A stretch of 64,000 nt of DNA from an uncultured Fibrobacter sp. GTDB taxonomy: Bacteria > Fibrobacterota > Fibrobacteria > Fibrobacterales > Fibrobacteraceae. The stretch lies in the NCBI GenBank assembly GCA_946408125.1, contig CAMJQW010000008.1, positions 1-64,000 on the forward strand, given 5' to 3'. Positions 15,006-23,107 of this stretch are shown one piece after another. The translations under genes and the position numbers were made by a program. Under the pieces are notes generated by a model that was not told the DNA's origin, made no database searches, and saw only the letters and a list, made by a program, of their open reading frames with translations. The stretch's first letter is position 1, and the number at the start of each line of letters is the position of its first letter.

Positions 15006-17729
15006 ATGCAAAAACTGCCTGATTTTGTTGCGGTGGACCTGGAAACGACAGGCCTTGATTTCGAAAAGGACGAAATCATCGAGGTGGCCCTCGTCCGCTT
15101 TGTAGGAGGTGCGCCGACGGATTCGGTGGATTTCCTGGTGAAGCCCAACGAAGCGAAGCTCAGGCCGTTCATTGAATCGCTTACGGGCATCAGCAATGCC
15201 GAATTGGAAAGCTGTGGCGATTTTGCCTCCGTCGCGGGACAGATTTGTTCTTTTATCGGCGACCTGCCGCTGGTGGCGCACAATGCGAACTTTGATTCCA
15301 AGTTCCTCAAGCGCACGCTTGGCAATGTGGGCATTCCCTACGATGACCATGTGTTCTGGGATTCCCTGACGCTCTCGAGGATTGCTTACCAGGATATGCC
15401 CAACCATCGCCTGGATACCCTTGTGCAGGCGCTCGGGATTGAAAGGAGCCGCGCGCACCGCGCGCTTCCCGATGCGGATGCCTGCGGAAGGCTTTTCGTG
15501 ATGGCGTACGAAAAGATTGCCCAGATGGATCCGTGGCTTGTCGATGCCTTGACCCGCGTTTCTGCCGGGTCCGATATGGAAGTCCTTTTCGGCAAGGCTT
15601 CCGCGGCTGATCTTGAATCGCCCAAGTACGCTCTGGGCGAAGTGAATCCGGAAACGACCGCGCCCGCGGGGATGGCCGTTCCGCGCGTGAGCGAGTTCTT
15701 CAAGGAAAACGGATTCCTCTCGATGAGCATGGAAGGCTTCAAACCGCGCGAGACGCAGACGGATTTTGCTACCGCCGTGGAACGCAACATGCATAAGGGT
15801 GGCCTTTGCGTCATGGAAGCTCCGACGGGTTCCGGCAAGACGCTTGCTTACCTCGTTTCGGCAGCAAACAAGGCCGTATCTGGCGAACGTGTCGTCATAA
15901 GCACGGCGACGCGTGCCTTGCAGGAACAGTTGTGGAACCATGATATCCCGCAGATTGCAGGTATCTTTAACGGGTTCCTGAAGCCGGCTATTCTCAAGGG
16001 CCGCGACAACTACATTTGCCTCCGCAAGTTCGAAGAAATCCTGAAGTCCTGCTCGAACTTGCTCTTGCCCGAAGAGATTGATTCGTTCATGTCGCTTGTT
16101 CCGTGGGTCATCAAGACGGAAAGCGGAGATATCAATGAATGCAGTTCGTTCAACCATGTGCGCAATCGCGTCCTGTGGTCAAAGCTTGCCAGCAACGCGC
16201 CCTCTTGCCAGGGAGAAAACTGCCCGCACTTCTTGAAGTGCCCTGCGCTGTGCGCAAAGCGCCGTGCGATGGGTGCGAACATGGTGCTTGTGAACCATGC
16301 CCTCTTCCTTGCGGACCTTTCGCTCGATTTCGCGCTGTTGCCTGCTTACGAGCATATCGTGTTCGATGAAGCGCACCGCTTGCCCGAGTTCAGCAATCAG
16401 GCATTCGGTCGTTCGATTTCGTTCTTCAGTTTCCGTAACGTCGCGAAGACGCTGGTGCCGAGCCGCGGCAAGCATGACGGCCTCATCGCGGAGCTGCAAT
16501 CCAACCTGGCTCCGGACGATGCCGCCCATAGGGATGAATGCGAGCAGCTCATATTCGATATCTGCGAGACGGAAAAGGCCCTGCACCGCTTCTTCATGAA
16601 GATCGGCAAGAAGGTCCAGAAAAACAAGAATGGAAAGAGCGGGCTTGTGTACACGAAGGGCATTCACGCGGAATACGATGCCGACCCGAAGGCCGTCTTC
16701 GATCAGTTCGAGAACATGAAAAATCGTGCCGACAAGCTCCTTGCCGCGCTGGCCTGCTATGAAGCGAACCGCGGGCTTGTGAAGGATGTTAACGGGTGCA
16801 TGGAAGACCTGTCCCGTTTCATTCAGGATCTCGAGTTCCTTGTCAAGGCGAACCGCGATGACTGGGTTTTCTATCTCGAAGAACCGTTCAATCCGCATAC
16901 GCTCAAGATGCATGCGTACCCGCTGCACAGTGGTAGTGTATGGAGAACCAAGTTCTATCCCTGGATCAAGTCCGCCACGTTCACGTCGGCTACGCTTGCC
17001 GTGCAGGGAGACCTTTCCTATTTCGCGAAGCGGATGGGAATGGCTTCGCTCACCGGAGGCAAGCGCCCGTTCATGCGCGTGTTTGCGGAACAGCCCATGC
17101 AGGATTCCCGTCGCAAGATTATGGTGACGCGTTACCTGCCGAAGCCGTCTGATCCGGAATACGGCGAAGCCTTGAATGAATGTCTCGCGAAGGTGCTTCC
17201 CAACGTGGAAGAGAATACCCTGGTACTCTTTACCAGCATTGCCCAGATGCTGAAAACGCAGGCGGCGCTCGCTCCCGTATTTGCGGAAAAGAACAAGCTG
17301 CTTCTTTGTCAGCATGTGGACGGCGCCCTTGACGGACTCGTGTCGATTTTCCGCACGTCTCGCGGTGCATGCCTCCTTGGCTGTCAAAGCCTGTGGGAAG
17401 GCGTAGACTTCCCGGGCGATGCGCTCAAGCTCCTGGTGATCGCGAAGCTTCCGTTCCCGAATCCTTCCGACCCGCTGGTGGCGGGAGTCTCTGCGGAGAT
17501 GAAGGCCCGTGGCGAAAACACGTTCAAGGATTTCTTTGTCCCCGAGGCATTCATGGAAATGCGTCAGGGACTTGGAAGGCTTTTGCGTAGCGAAGAAGAT
17601 TCCGGCAAGGTGCTGATTCTCGATAATCGTATCGTGAAGGAATCCTACGGAAAGACTTTCGCCCGCATTTGGGACTTCAAGCACAAGCAGGCGAATTCCG
17701 TAAACGATATTCTGGACTTCGTTAAATAG
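15006..17729 (+). CDS. DnaQ-like exonuclease fused to DinG/XPD-type helicase
   Basis: 907 residues. The N-terminal DEDDh exonuclease (about 1-170) shows VAVDLETTGLDFEKDEI, LPLVAHNANFDSKFL and HRALPDADACG. The helicase part has Walker A EAPTGSGKTLAYL (about 270-282), a DEAH box FDEAHRLPE (about 452-460) and C-terminal motifs LLGCQSLWEGVDFPG and RQGLGRLLR. Four cysteines between (401, 406, 412, 416) fit the Fe-S cluster of XPD/DinG helicases. The Firmicutes DinG has the same fusion; the joint activity suggests repair or R-loop/replication-fork processing. The start is ATG 15006 after GGAGGAAGGT. Confidence 0.92.
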   Translation: MQKLPDFVAVDLETTGLDFEKDEIIEVALVRFVGGAPTDSVDFLVKPNEAKLRPFIESLTGISNAELESCGDFASVAGQICSFIGDLPLVAHNANFDSKFLKRTLGNVGIPYDDHVFWDSLTLSRIAYQDMPNHRLDTLVQALGIERSRAHRALPDADACGRLFVMAYEKIAQMDPWLVDALTRVSAGSDMEVLFGKASAADLESPKYALGEVNPETTAPAGMAVPRVSEFFKENGFLSMSMEGFKPRETQTDFATAVERNMHKGGLCVMEAPTGSGKTLAYLVSAANKAVSGERVVISTATRALQEQLWNHDIPQIAGIFNGFLKPAILKGRDNYICLRKFEEILKSCSNLLLPEEIDSFMSLVPWVIKTESGDINECSSFNHVRNRVLWSKLASNAPSCQGENCPHFLKCPALCAKRRAMGANMVLVNHALFLADLSLDFALLPAYEHIVFDEAHRLPEFSNQAFGRSISFFSFRNVAKTLVPSRGKHDGLIAELQSNLAPDDAAHRDECEQLIFDICETEKALHRFFMKIGKKVQKNKNGKSGLVYTKGIHAEYDADPKAVFDQFENMKNRADKLLAALACYEANRGLVKDVNGCMEDLSRFIQDLEFLVKANRDDWVFYLEEPFNPHTLKMHAYPLHSGSVWRTKFYPWIKSATFTSATLAVQGDLSYFAKRMGMASLTGGKRPFMRVFAEQPMQDSRRKIMVTRYLPKPSDPEYGEALNECLAKVLPNVEENTLVLFTSIAQMLKTQAALAPVFAEKNKLLLCQHVDGALDGLVSIFRTSRGACLLGCQSLWEGVDFPGDALKLLVIAKLPFPNPSDPLVAGVSAEMKARGENTFKDFFVPEAFMEMRQGLGRLLRSEEDSGKVLILDNRIVKESYGKTFARIWDFKHKQANSVNDILDFVK

Positions 17730-17749
17730 ACGAAAGCTTATTTTTTTGC

Positions 17750-17757
17750 TAAATTTG
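17750..17757 (+). promoter_or_regulatory. FCB-type -7 box TAAATTTG
   Basis: An exact TAnnTTTG match in the 50-base gap before ATG 17780, preceded by a T-run. It shares the sequence TTTTTTTGCTAAATTTGCG with the rpmH promoter at 45102-45120, which strengthens the case for both. Confidence 0.5.
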
Positions 17758-17779
17758 CGCACCTAATTGAGGATACCGG

Positions 17780-19675
17780 ATGTTAGATTTGCGCGAATTT
17801 TTTGAAGGCATGTCGAAGTCGATGCTTCGCGAGGTGCATGCCCACGCTTATGGCAAGAAAGGCCTTTTGAATAACGCCCTTATTCAGGCGGAAGTACAGG
17901 ATTATTTTAGCGATTGTGATCGCGTCTCTTCGATTTTTTCCAAGATGGAACCGTGGCAGCGTCGCTGCCTGAATCTGATATACCATAGTGGCAATCGTGG
18001 CCTTTCGTTCAATGAATTGCGCTTGACTGTTCCCGTGAGCAAGAGCAATGACTTGCAGACCTTCTTGCTCTCGATGTGCCGTGAGTACATCCTGTGGCGC
18101 TCGTTTGTTTCGGGAACGGCGATTTATCTCGGCTTCAAGAATTTTGTGAGTTGCTTCGAGATTGCTCCCGAAGAAAACGTGGATGTGGACAAGCCGTCCG
18201 TCGGTTATGGCAACCGTCTGGATTTCCATGTGTGCACGGTTCTCGCTCATGCCAAGAAGGGTGAACTCAAGGTGAATTCCAATGGAATGCTCCACCGCCG
18301 TAGTCGCCAGATTTGCATGGAAACGCTTTCCTCCCCGCATGCGGTCAGCGAGAAGGCTTGTGATAATGAGGTGGTTCTCATATTCACTTTCTTGACGCAG
18401 AACGGATGGCTTGAGCTGGACGACTCGACTTTGTATCCGTCGGAGAAGGCGCTCGACTTCTTGCGGAAGAATGGTTTCCGCCTGCATCAGGACATTCTCA
18501 ACTGGTGGATCCAGGTCCGCTTCCATGGGGACGTGAACCACTGCAAGCGGTTGCTGCGTAAGCTGACTTCGGGTCTCGGTGTTTCGGAGGCGGCATTCCT
18601 TTTCTGGGTGATGGATCCTTCGTATCGAATCCTTGAACGCAACAAGCAGCTGTCCTGGGAATACTTGCCCCGCCCGCTCCGCGAACTCTGGCTTCTCGGG
18701 CTTGTGAATTTCCAGATGGTGGACGAGAAGAGCCAGGAAAAGATTGCGGCGGTTGTGCTCTCCGACATGGGCCGCGAATGGCTCGATACGGGAGTAATCC
18801 CGCAGGCGGAGTCCAACGTGTCCGCCCTTCCGAATTTTGACCTTATCGCTTCGACGGGAACGTCTCCCAGGGTCCTCTTCATTCTGGCCTGCCTTGCAAA
18901 CATCAGGAGCGACGACACCTTCCTTTGCTTCAACTTGACCAAGGAAACGTATCTCGCGGGCCTCAAGAGCGGCTTCCCGGAATCGGAAATCGAACATTTC
19001 CGTTCGTGGATCAACCCGCCGGCGAATGTCTCCGCGACTCTCGAGGAATGGAACGCCACGTTCTACGGTGCACGCGTTCGTACGGTCCGTTTGTTGAAAA
19101 TCGACGATCGCAAGATTTTGGGCGAGCTTTCGCACTTCTCGCATTTCATGGATTGCGTCGAGGAATATATCCAGGATTACGGATTTATCCTGCGCCCGGA
19201 TTGCGAAAGGAATGTTTTTGAGATCCTCGAGAATTTCGGTTATAGTCCCTATGTCGCGGAATCGTCCGTACAGAGGTCTCCGGCTCCTGTTGACGAATGG
19301 CGCAAGGACTTCTGCATCGGGTGGCTGAATGCGGGTGCCATTGATTACGACCTGAAGGAAGAAGTGGACGAGACTTCTATCCAGAAGACGCTCAATGCGA
19401 CCAAGTATGGCAGTATGTACCAGAAGCTCGATTCGTTTGATCTTGTGAAGGTGCTTCGTTACGTGAAGACGACCGGAACGCTGATTTCAGCGCAAGTCAA
19501 GGATCCGGCCAAGCGTGCCGAGAAGGTCCGCGAGATTACCTTCTTCGTGCATTCCCTCCACTTGGGACGTTCTCCGTTCAATATCGAAATCCAGGAGTTC
19601 GGTACCGAGGCTACATACCCACTGTCCCTGAACTTCATCCAGGAAGTCAAGCTGTTGCACAAGAAGACGCTCTAG
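17780..19675 (+). CDS. uncharacterised 631-residue cytoplasmic protein
   Basis: No signal peptide or membrane helix. The sequence is mixed helical with an early HTH-like region (NRGLSFNELRLTVPVSKSNDL, about 74-94) and a C-terminal part, ILRPDCERNVFEILENFG (about 472), that loosely recalls the XPB/Ssl2-like helicase-associated N-terminal domain found in actinobacterial and other proteins. It lacks helicase motifs itself. The neighbour upstream is the DnaQ-DinG fusion, but this gene has its own promoter-like box. DNA or RNA binding is a weak inference. Its stop codon overlaps the convergent cytochrome-like gene by 4 bases. Confidence 0.75.
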   Translation: MLDLREFFEGMSKSMLREVHAHAYGKKGLLNNALIQAEVQDYFSDCDRVSSIFSKMEPWQRRCLNLIYHSGNRGLSFNELRLTVPVSKSNDLQTFLLSMCREYILWRSFVSGTAIYLGFKNFVSCFEIAPEENVDVDKPSVGYGNRLDFHVCTVLAHAKKGELKVNSNGMLHRRSRQICMETLSSPHAVSEKACDNEVVLIFTFLTQNGWLELDDSTLYPSEKALDFLRKNGFRLHQDILNWWIQVRFHGDVNHCKRLLRKLTSGLGVSEAAFLFWVMDPSYRILERNKQLSWEYLPRPLRELWLLGLVNFQMVDEKSQEKIAAVVLSDMGREWLDTGVIPQAESNVSALPNFDLIASTGTSPRVLFILACLANIRSDDTFLCFNLTKETYLAGLKSGFPESEIEHFRSWINPPANVSATLEEWNATFYGARVRTVRLLKIDDRKILGELSHFSHFMDCVEEYIQDYGFILRPDCERNVFEILENFGYSPYVAESSVQRSPAPVDEWRKDFCIGWLNAGAIDYDLKEEVDETSIQKTLNATKYGSMYQKLDSFDLVKVLRYVKTTGTLISAQVKDPAKRAEKVREITFFVHSLHLGRSPFNIEIQEFGTEATYPLSLNFIQEVKLLHKKTL

Positions 19676-20139
19676 GGGAGCGTCTGCGCATAGGCGGCGA
19701 TGTCGCGCATTTCGTCGACGGGAATCTCGTCGATGTATGCTTCCATCTTGCGATCTTCGTCGCCGAAATTCATCTGGTACCAGAACGTGGGCAAGTCCTT
19801 GCGGGCACGTATGCCGATGTACTCGGGCTGGCCGCCCGGGTTGAAGTTGATGCGCATCCCGTCTTCGCCGTGGCACGGCCTGCAGTTCTGGTAGAACGAT
19901 TTCGCCCCGCGCTTGAGGTCTGCGCCAATGATTTTCCCGTCCTTGTCGAGAAGTTTGTACACCAGGTAGGCCATGCGGGCGTCTACCGGGGTGAGCGTAT
20001 CTCCTGGCGATCCCGGTTCCGGTTTCACCGGAGCGGTCTTGACGGGCTCCTTCGGGCCTGCCGCGGCAACCACGGTTGCCCCGAGGGCAATCCCGTACAG
20101 CGTAAGGGCGATGAACGCCTTGTTCTTCCAAGTATTCAC
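19672..20139 (-). CDS. small exported c-type cytochrome-like protein
   Basis: 155 residues from GTG 20139. The start is a signal peptide or anchor (KNKAFIALTLYGIALGATVVAAAG), then a Pro-rich linker (about 32-48), then a cytochrome c-like fold with one haem site CRPCHGEDGM (about 85-94), the loop GGQPEYIGIRARKDL and the terminal helix VDEMRDIAAYAQTLP. The axial Met could be that of YQMNFG or RKMEAY. GTG 20139 is chosen because a TATATTCT box ends exactly 5 bases before it. Divergent from the CE2 esterase with only 26 bases between starts. The redox partner is unknown and haem attachment is inferred from CxxCH. Confidence 0.75.
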   Translation of the reverse strand: MNTWKNKAFIALTLYGIALGATVVAAAGPKEPVKTAPVKPEPGSPGDTLTPVDARMAYLVYKLLDKDGKIIGADLKRGAKSFYQNCRPCHGEDGMRINFNPGGQPEYIGIRARKDLPTFWYQMNFGDEDRKMEAYIDEIPVDEMRDIAAYAQTLP

Positions 20140-20144
20140 GATGC

Positions 20145-20160
20145 AGAATATATATATTGT
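20145..20160. promoter_or_regulatory. back-to-back divergent leaderless promoter
   Basis: Two octamers abut: 20145-20152 reads TATATTCT on the minus strand and 20153-20160 reads TATATTGT on the plus strand. Each ends exactly 5 bases before a start codon (GTG 20139 minus; ATG 20166 plus). The same octamer-5-ATG layout occurs at 33194, 35115, 41860 and 52850. The whole spacer between the two start codons is 26 bases. Confidence 0.5.
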
Positions 20161-20165
20161 GGAAC

Positions 20166-21236
20166 ATGAAAATGGATGTGCTCGTTTTGTCTGTGCTTGC
20201 TTTAGCGGCCAGTTCTGTTGCTGGGGGGAATATGAAACCATCGGTTATGGAAAGTCTTAGTTTTTTGGGCCGGTGGGACCACCGGGCTTCAGGGTCCTGT
20301 GCGAGCGCTCCTGCCGCGATGGTCAAGTTCAATGCCGATGCTAAGTCGGTGACGTTTGACCTGGATGGCTATGCCCGTTGGAGATTCGACGTCGACGGAA
20401 AGTCGGTCATCTTGTTCGAAACGAATGGCCGAACCACGAAGAAGCTCGGGGCTGTCGGCGACGGCAGGTTCCATACTTACCGTCTTGTCAAGATAAGTGA
20501 AAGCAATCCGGGCGAGGTCTGCCTGCACGATATCGCCTTGGGTCCTTCGGGCAAGTTTGGTCCGAAGCCCGCCCCGTCGAACCGTCGCATCGAGTTTATC
20601 GGGGATTCGTTCACGGTCGGGTTTGGCAACGAGGGAACGAATACGGATCCTGCCGAACTGGAATTCCAGAAGACGGACGCCTCGAAGAGTTACGCGTTCC
20701 TTCTTGCCGACGGCTACAAGGCCGATTTCCAGGTGAATGCGGTGAGTGGGCGCGGTCTCGTGCGCAATTATGCGAATATCGCTCCGGGCTGGACGCTCGC
20801 CAAGCTGTACGACTATGCCGTTCCGGGTATCGCCGCGACAGAATCTTCTCCGGCCATGTGGGATTTGAACAAATTCCATCCGCAGGTGATAGTCCTGTTC
20901 ATGGGAATCAACGATTTTCAGGGAGACCCTCCCTATGCGGATAAGCGAATTTTCAAGGTTGCCTACGCCCGCTTTTTGGATAAACTCCGCGCGGCCCATC
21001 CGGGGGTTAAATTCCTGTTGCTTTCGACCAAAGTCTGGCCGAATGACGATTTGACCCCCACGATTCAGGAAATTTATGACGAACAAGTGGCCGCCGGACG
21101 CAAGGATTTGGAATTCAAGGTCCTCCAGACCGAGAATGTCGGCCTTTTGGGGCATCCTGACGTGCGTGCGCACCAGGAAATGGCCAATATTATTAGGCCT
21201 ATTATGGGGCGTCTCGGGGGATGGCTCTCCCGTTAG
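20166..21236 (+). CDS. carbohydrate esterase family 2-like SGNH acetylesterase
   Basis: 356 residues with a signal peptide. An N-terminal jelly-roll-like region (about 20-135) precedes an SGNH hydrolase domain: block I RRIEFIGDSFTVGFGNEG with the nucleophile Ser, LFMGINDFQGDPPY (block III Asn) and the C-terminal GHPDVRAHQEMA carrying the catalytic His. The GDSxTxGxGNEG form and two-domain layout match CE2 deacetylases, which remove acetyl groups from hemicellulose; some also transfer acetyl groups. Probably periplasmic or secreted and used in plant cell-wall deacetylation. ATG 20166 fits the upstream box; ATG 20172 is an alternative. Confidence 0.85.
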   Translation: MKMDVLVLSVLALAASSVAGGNMKPSVMESLSFLGRWDHRASGSCASAPAAMVKFNADAKSVTFDLDGYARWRFDVDGKSVILFETNGRTTKKLGAVGDGRFHTYRLVKISESNPGEVCLHDIALGPSGKFGPKPAPSNRRIEFIGDSFTVGFGNEGTNTDPAELEFQKTDASKSYAFLLADGYKADFQVNAVSGRGLVRNYANIAPGWTLAKLYDYAVPGIAATESSPAMWDLNKFHPQVIVLFMGINDFQGDPPYADKRIFKVAYARFLDKLRAAHPGVKFLLLSTKVWPNDDLTPTIQEIYDEQVAAGRKDLEFKVLQTENVGLLGHPDVRAHQEMANIIRPIMGRLGGWLSR

Positions 21237-21289
21237 GGACCCTTTTTTATATATTTAGAAGAAATTAGAGGATAGCGTAGGAAATCCAC

Positions 21290-22615
21290 ATGTCTCAGAT
21301 AATGCAAAAAATCTATGCGCTGTTCAGGATGAATATCCTGATCTTCGTGTTGCTTGCAGCGACGGTTATAGCCCTATTTGCGTATCAGAACGGTCTGGAT
21401 GATATTGAATTCCTGAATTTGTCCGATTATCCCTACGTGATTGCCGAATCCGATTCTGTTGACGGGGGAACGTCCGCGATTGCCTTTGAACGCACGGATT
21501 CTTCCATCATAGTTGACTACGAATTGAGGGAAGGCTACGCGTACCCCTATGCGGGCGTCAAGATTTTCCTGGGAGACGGAAAGACCCGTGGAAAGGACCT
21601 TTCCCATTATGACAGTATTTTCGTGTGGGTGAAGCCCCGCGGCGAAGGTACGGTGCGTCTCTATATGCGCGGTTACGATTCCGCGTTCTACCGCCAGGAC
21701 GACGAGACCTCGCTCAAGTTCAATGAAGTGGAGTTCTTCCCGCTTGAAGAAACGTATCCTGCCGTGTTTGTCCCGCAGGAATTCCGTGTCGCTTCCTGGT
21801 GGGTGGCCCAGAACGAAATCAACGTGCATAAGGCGCGCGTCGATCTTTCGAACATCCCGCTTATCGAAATCCAGACGGGTACGAACGCCCCGCTCGGTTA
21901 CGGAACCCTCGAAATTAGGGGGCTCTGCTTCAAGGGCAAGAAGATCGCGAAGGTCGACCTCGTTACGATCCTCGTTACGATTTGGTTCGTCACGTTCCTC
22001 ATCATCCTTGTCATCCGCTTCTTCGACTATAGCCGCGAACGCGTGGCCAACAAGCGTAAGCAGGAGGAACTCGAGAAGAACCTTGCTGCCTTGCAGATCG
22101 AGAAGAGCGAATACGAGAAGTCCAGCAAGGAAGACCCGCTGACCGGATGCCTCAACCGTGCGGGCTTCAGCAGCATCCTCTTGCGCGAGCAGGAGAACTT
22201 GAGCAAGAATGGTTGCCCGGTCTCGTTCGTGATGCTCGATATCGACCATTTCAAAGAAGTTAACGATACTTACGGCCATAGCGTCGGCGACGAGGTTCTC
22301 GTGAACCTGACCCGCCTCATCCGTGACAAGATCCGTAATACGGATGCGCTGGTCCGCTGGGGTGGCGAAGAGTTCGTCATTCTTTGCGGTGACACGCCGA
22401 TCCAGAATGCGCAGTTCCTTGCCGAAAAGCTCCGTGTGGCCATCGAAGGCGCGACGCTCATCAAGCAGCAGCAGGTGACCTGCTCCTTCGGTATTGCCGA
22501 GATGATTCCTGGCGAAGACCCGAAGAAGCTGTTCGAGCGTGCGGACAAGGCCCTTTACTCCGCCAAGGAGGGCGGCCGCAACCGCGTGGTCAGCGCCATG
22601 TTCAAGTACCGCTAG
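21290..22615 (+). CDS. diguanylate cyclase with periplasmic carbohydrate-binding-like sensor
   Basis: 441 residues. Membrane helix 1 (about 13-31), a periplasmic domain (about 32-220), membrane helix 2 (about 226-247), a coiled-coil linker and a GGDEF domain with an intact GGEEF motif (358-362), DPLTGCLNRAGF and LDIDHFKEVNDTYGHSVGDE. It makes cyclic di-GMP from two GTP. The sensor contains DSIFVWVKPRGEG (108-120) and ends GTLEIRGLCFKGKK, the same layout as the C-terminal domain of the lipoproteins at 23941 and 61476, which looks like a CBM11/CIA30-type galactose-binding fold. A polysaccharide-sensing role is inferred. Confidence 0.9.
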   Translation: MSQIMQKIYALFRMNILIFVLLAATVIALFAYQNGLDDIEFLNLSDYPYVIAESDSVDGGTSAIAFERTDSSIIVDYELREGYAYPYAGVKIFLGDGKTRGKDLSHYDSIFVWVKPRGEGTVRLYMRGYDSAFYRQDDETSLKFNEVEFFPLEETYPAVFVPQEFRVASWWVAQNEINVHKARVDLSNIPLIEIQTGTNAPLGYGTLEIRGLCFKGKKIAKVDLVTILVTIWFVTFLIILVIRFFDYSRERVANKRKQEELEKNLAALQIEKSEYEKSSKEDPLTGCLNRAGFSSILLREQENLSKNGCPVSFVMLDIDHFKEVNDTYGHSVGDEVLVNLTRLIRDKIRNTDALVRWGGEEFVILCGDTPIQNAQFLAEKLRVAIEGATLIKQQQVTCSFGIAEMIPGEDPKKLFERADKALYSAKEGGRNRVVSAMFKYR

Positions 22616-22621
22616 GTCGTC

Positions 22622-23014
22622 ATGGCGCGCTGTTTCAGGTTATTCATTGTCGCTGCGGCATGTGCTGCGTTCTTGTCGTGTGCGGGGAAACCTGCGCCCG
22701 AGGATGAACCTCCCGAACTGGAGTTTCGTCCGCTCATGCTCCGCTGGAAGGCGGTCACCCCCGAGGACGAATTGCACCCCGACAAGGACCCCTGTGTGAT
22801 TCGAATCACGGCGGCGCTCATGCGGAACCCCCTGGTTATCAAGTCCGAAGCTCCCGAACTGGAATACCTGGTCGTTTACGGAAAAAAGGGCGAAAAGCTC
22901 GATTTTGACGGAATTGCGACAAATCCGGAGCTCTCCGGAAAGCCTGAATTCCATTGGACCACCACCTGTGGTGGGGATGAAAATGTCGTTGTAAATTTCC
23001 ACAACGGACAGTAA
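22622..23014 (+). CDS. small uncharacterised lipoprotein
   Basis: 130 residues. Signal peptide with lipobox AFLSC (Cys about 20), then a Pro/Glu-rich stretch and a compact domain containing DPCVIRITAALM and EFHWTTTCGG, whose two cysteines could form a disulfide. It begins 6 bases after the diguanylate cyclase stop, so it is probably expressed with it and may modulate it from the periplasm. I recognise no family. Confidence 0.65.
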   Translation: MARCFRLFIVAAACAAFLSCAGKPAPEDEPPELEFRPLMLRWKAVTPEDELHPDKDPCVIRITAALMRNPLVIKSEAPELEYLVVYGKKGEKLDFDGIATNPELSGKPEFHWTTTCGGDENVVVNFHNGQ

Positions 23015-23087
23015 ACAAAAGATAACCATTTCTTCTCGTAAGGTTCTATCTTTATAGAGGATAAGGAGATGGGGAAACTTGTCTGTT

Positions 23088-23096
23088 GATTATAGA
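23088..23096 (+). promoter_or_regulatory. GATTATAGA element upstream of TIGR02147 gene
   Basis: GATTATAGA, preceded by GTCT at 23081-23084, ends 11 bases before the GTG start at 23108. The same 9-mer preceded by GTCT lies immediately upstream of the second TIGR02147 gene (minus strand, 62356-62348), where it forms part of a 17-bp palindrome. Candidate operator; inference from the shared sequence and position. A TATCTTTA promoter-like box lies at 23047-23054. Confidence 0.3.
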
Positions 23097-23107
23097 GGAA
23101 ACTTACC

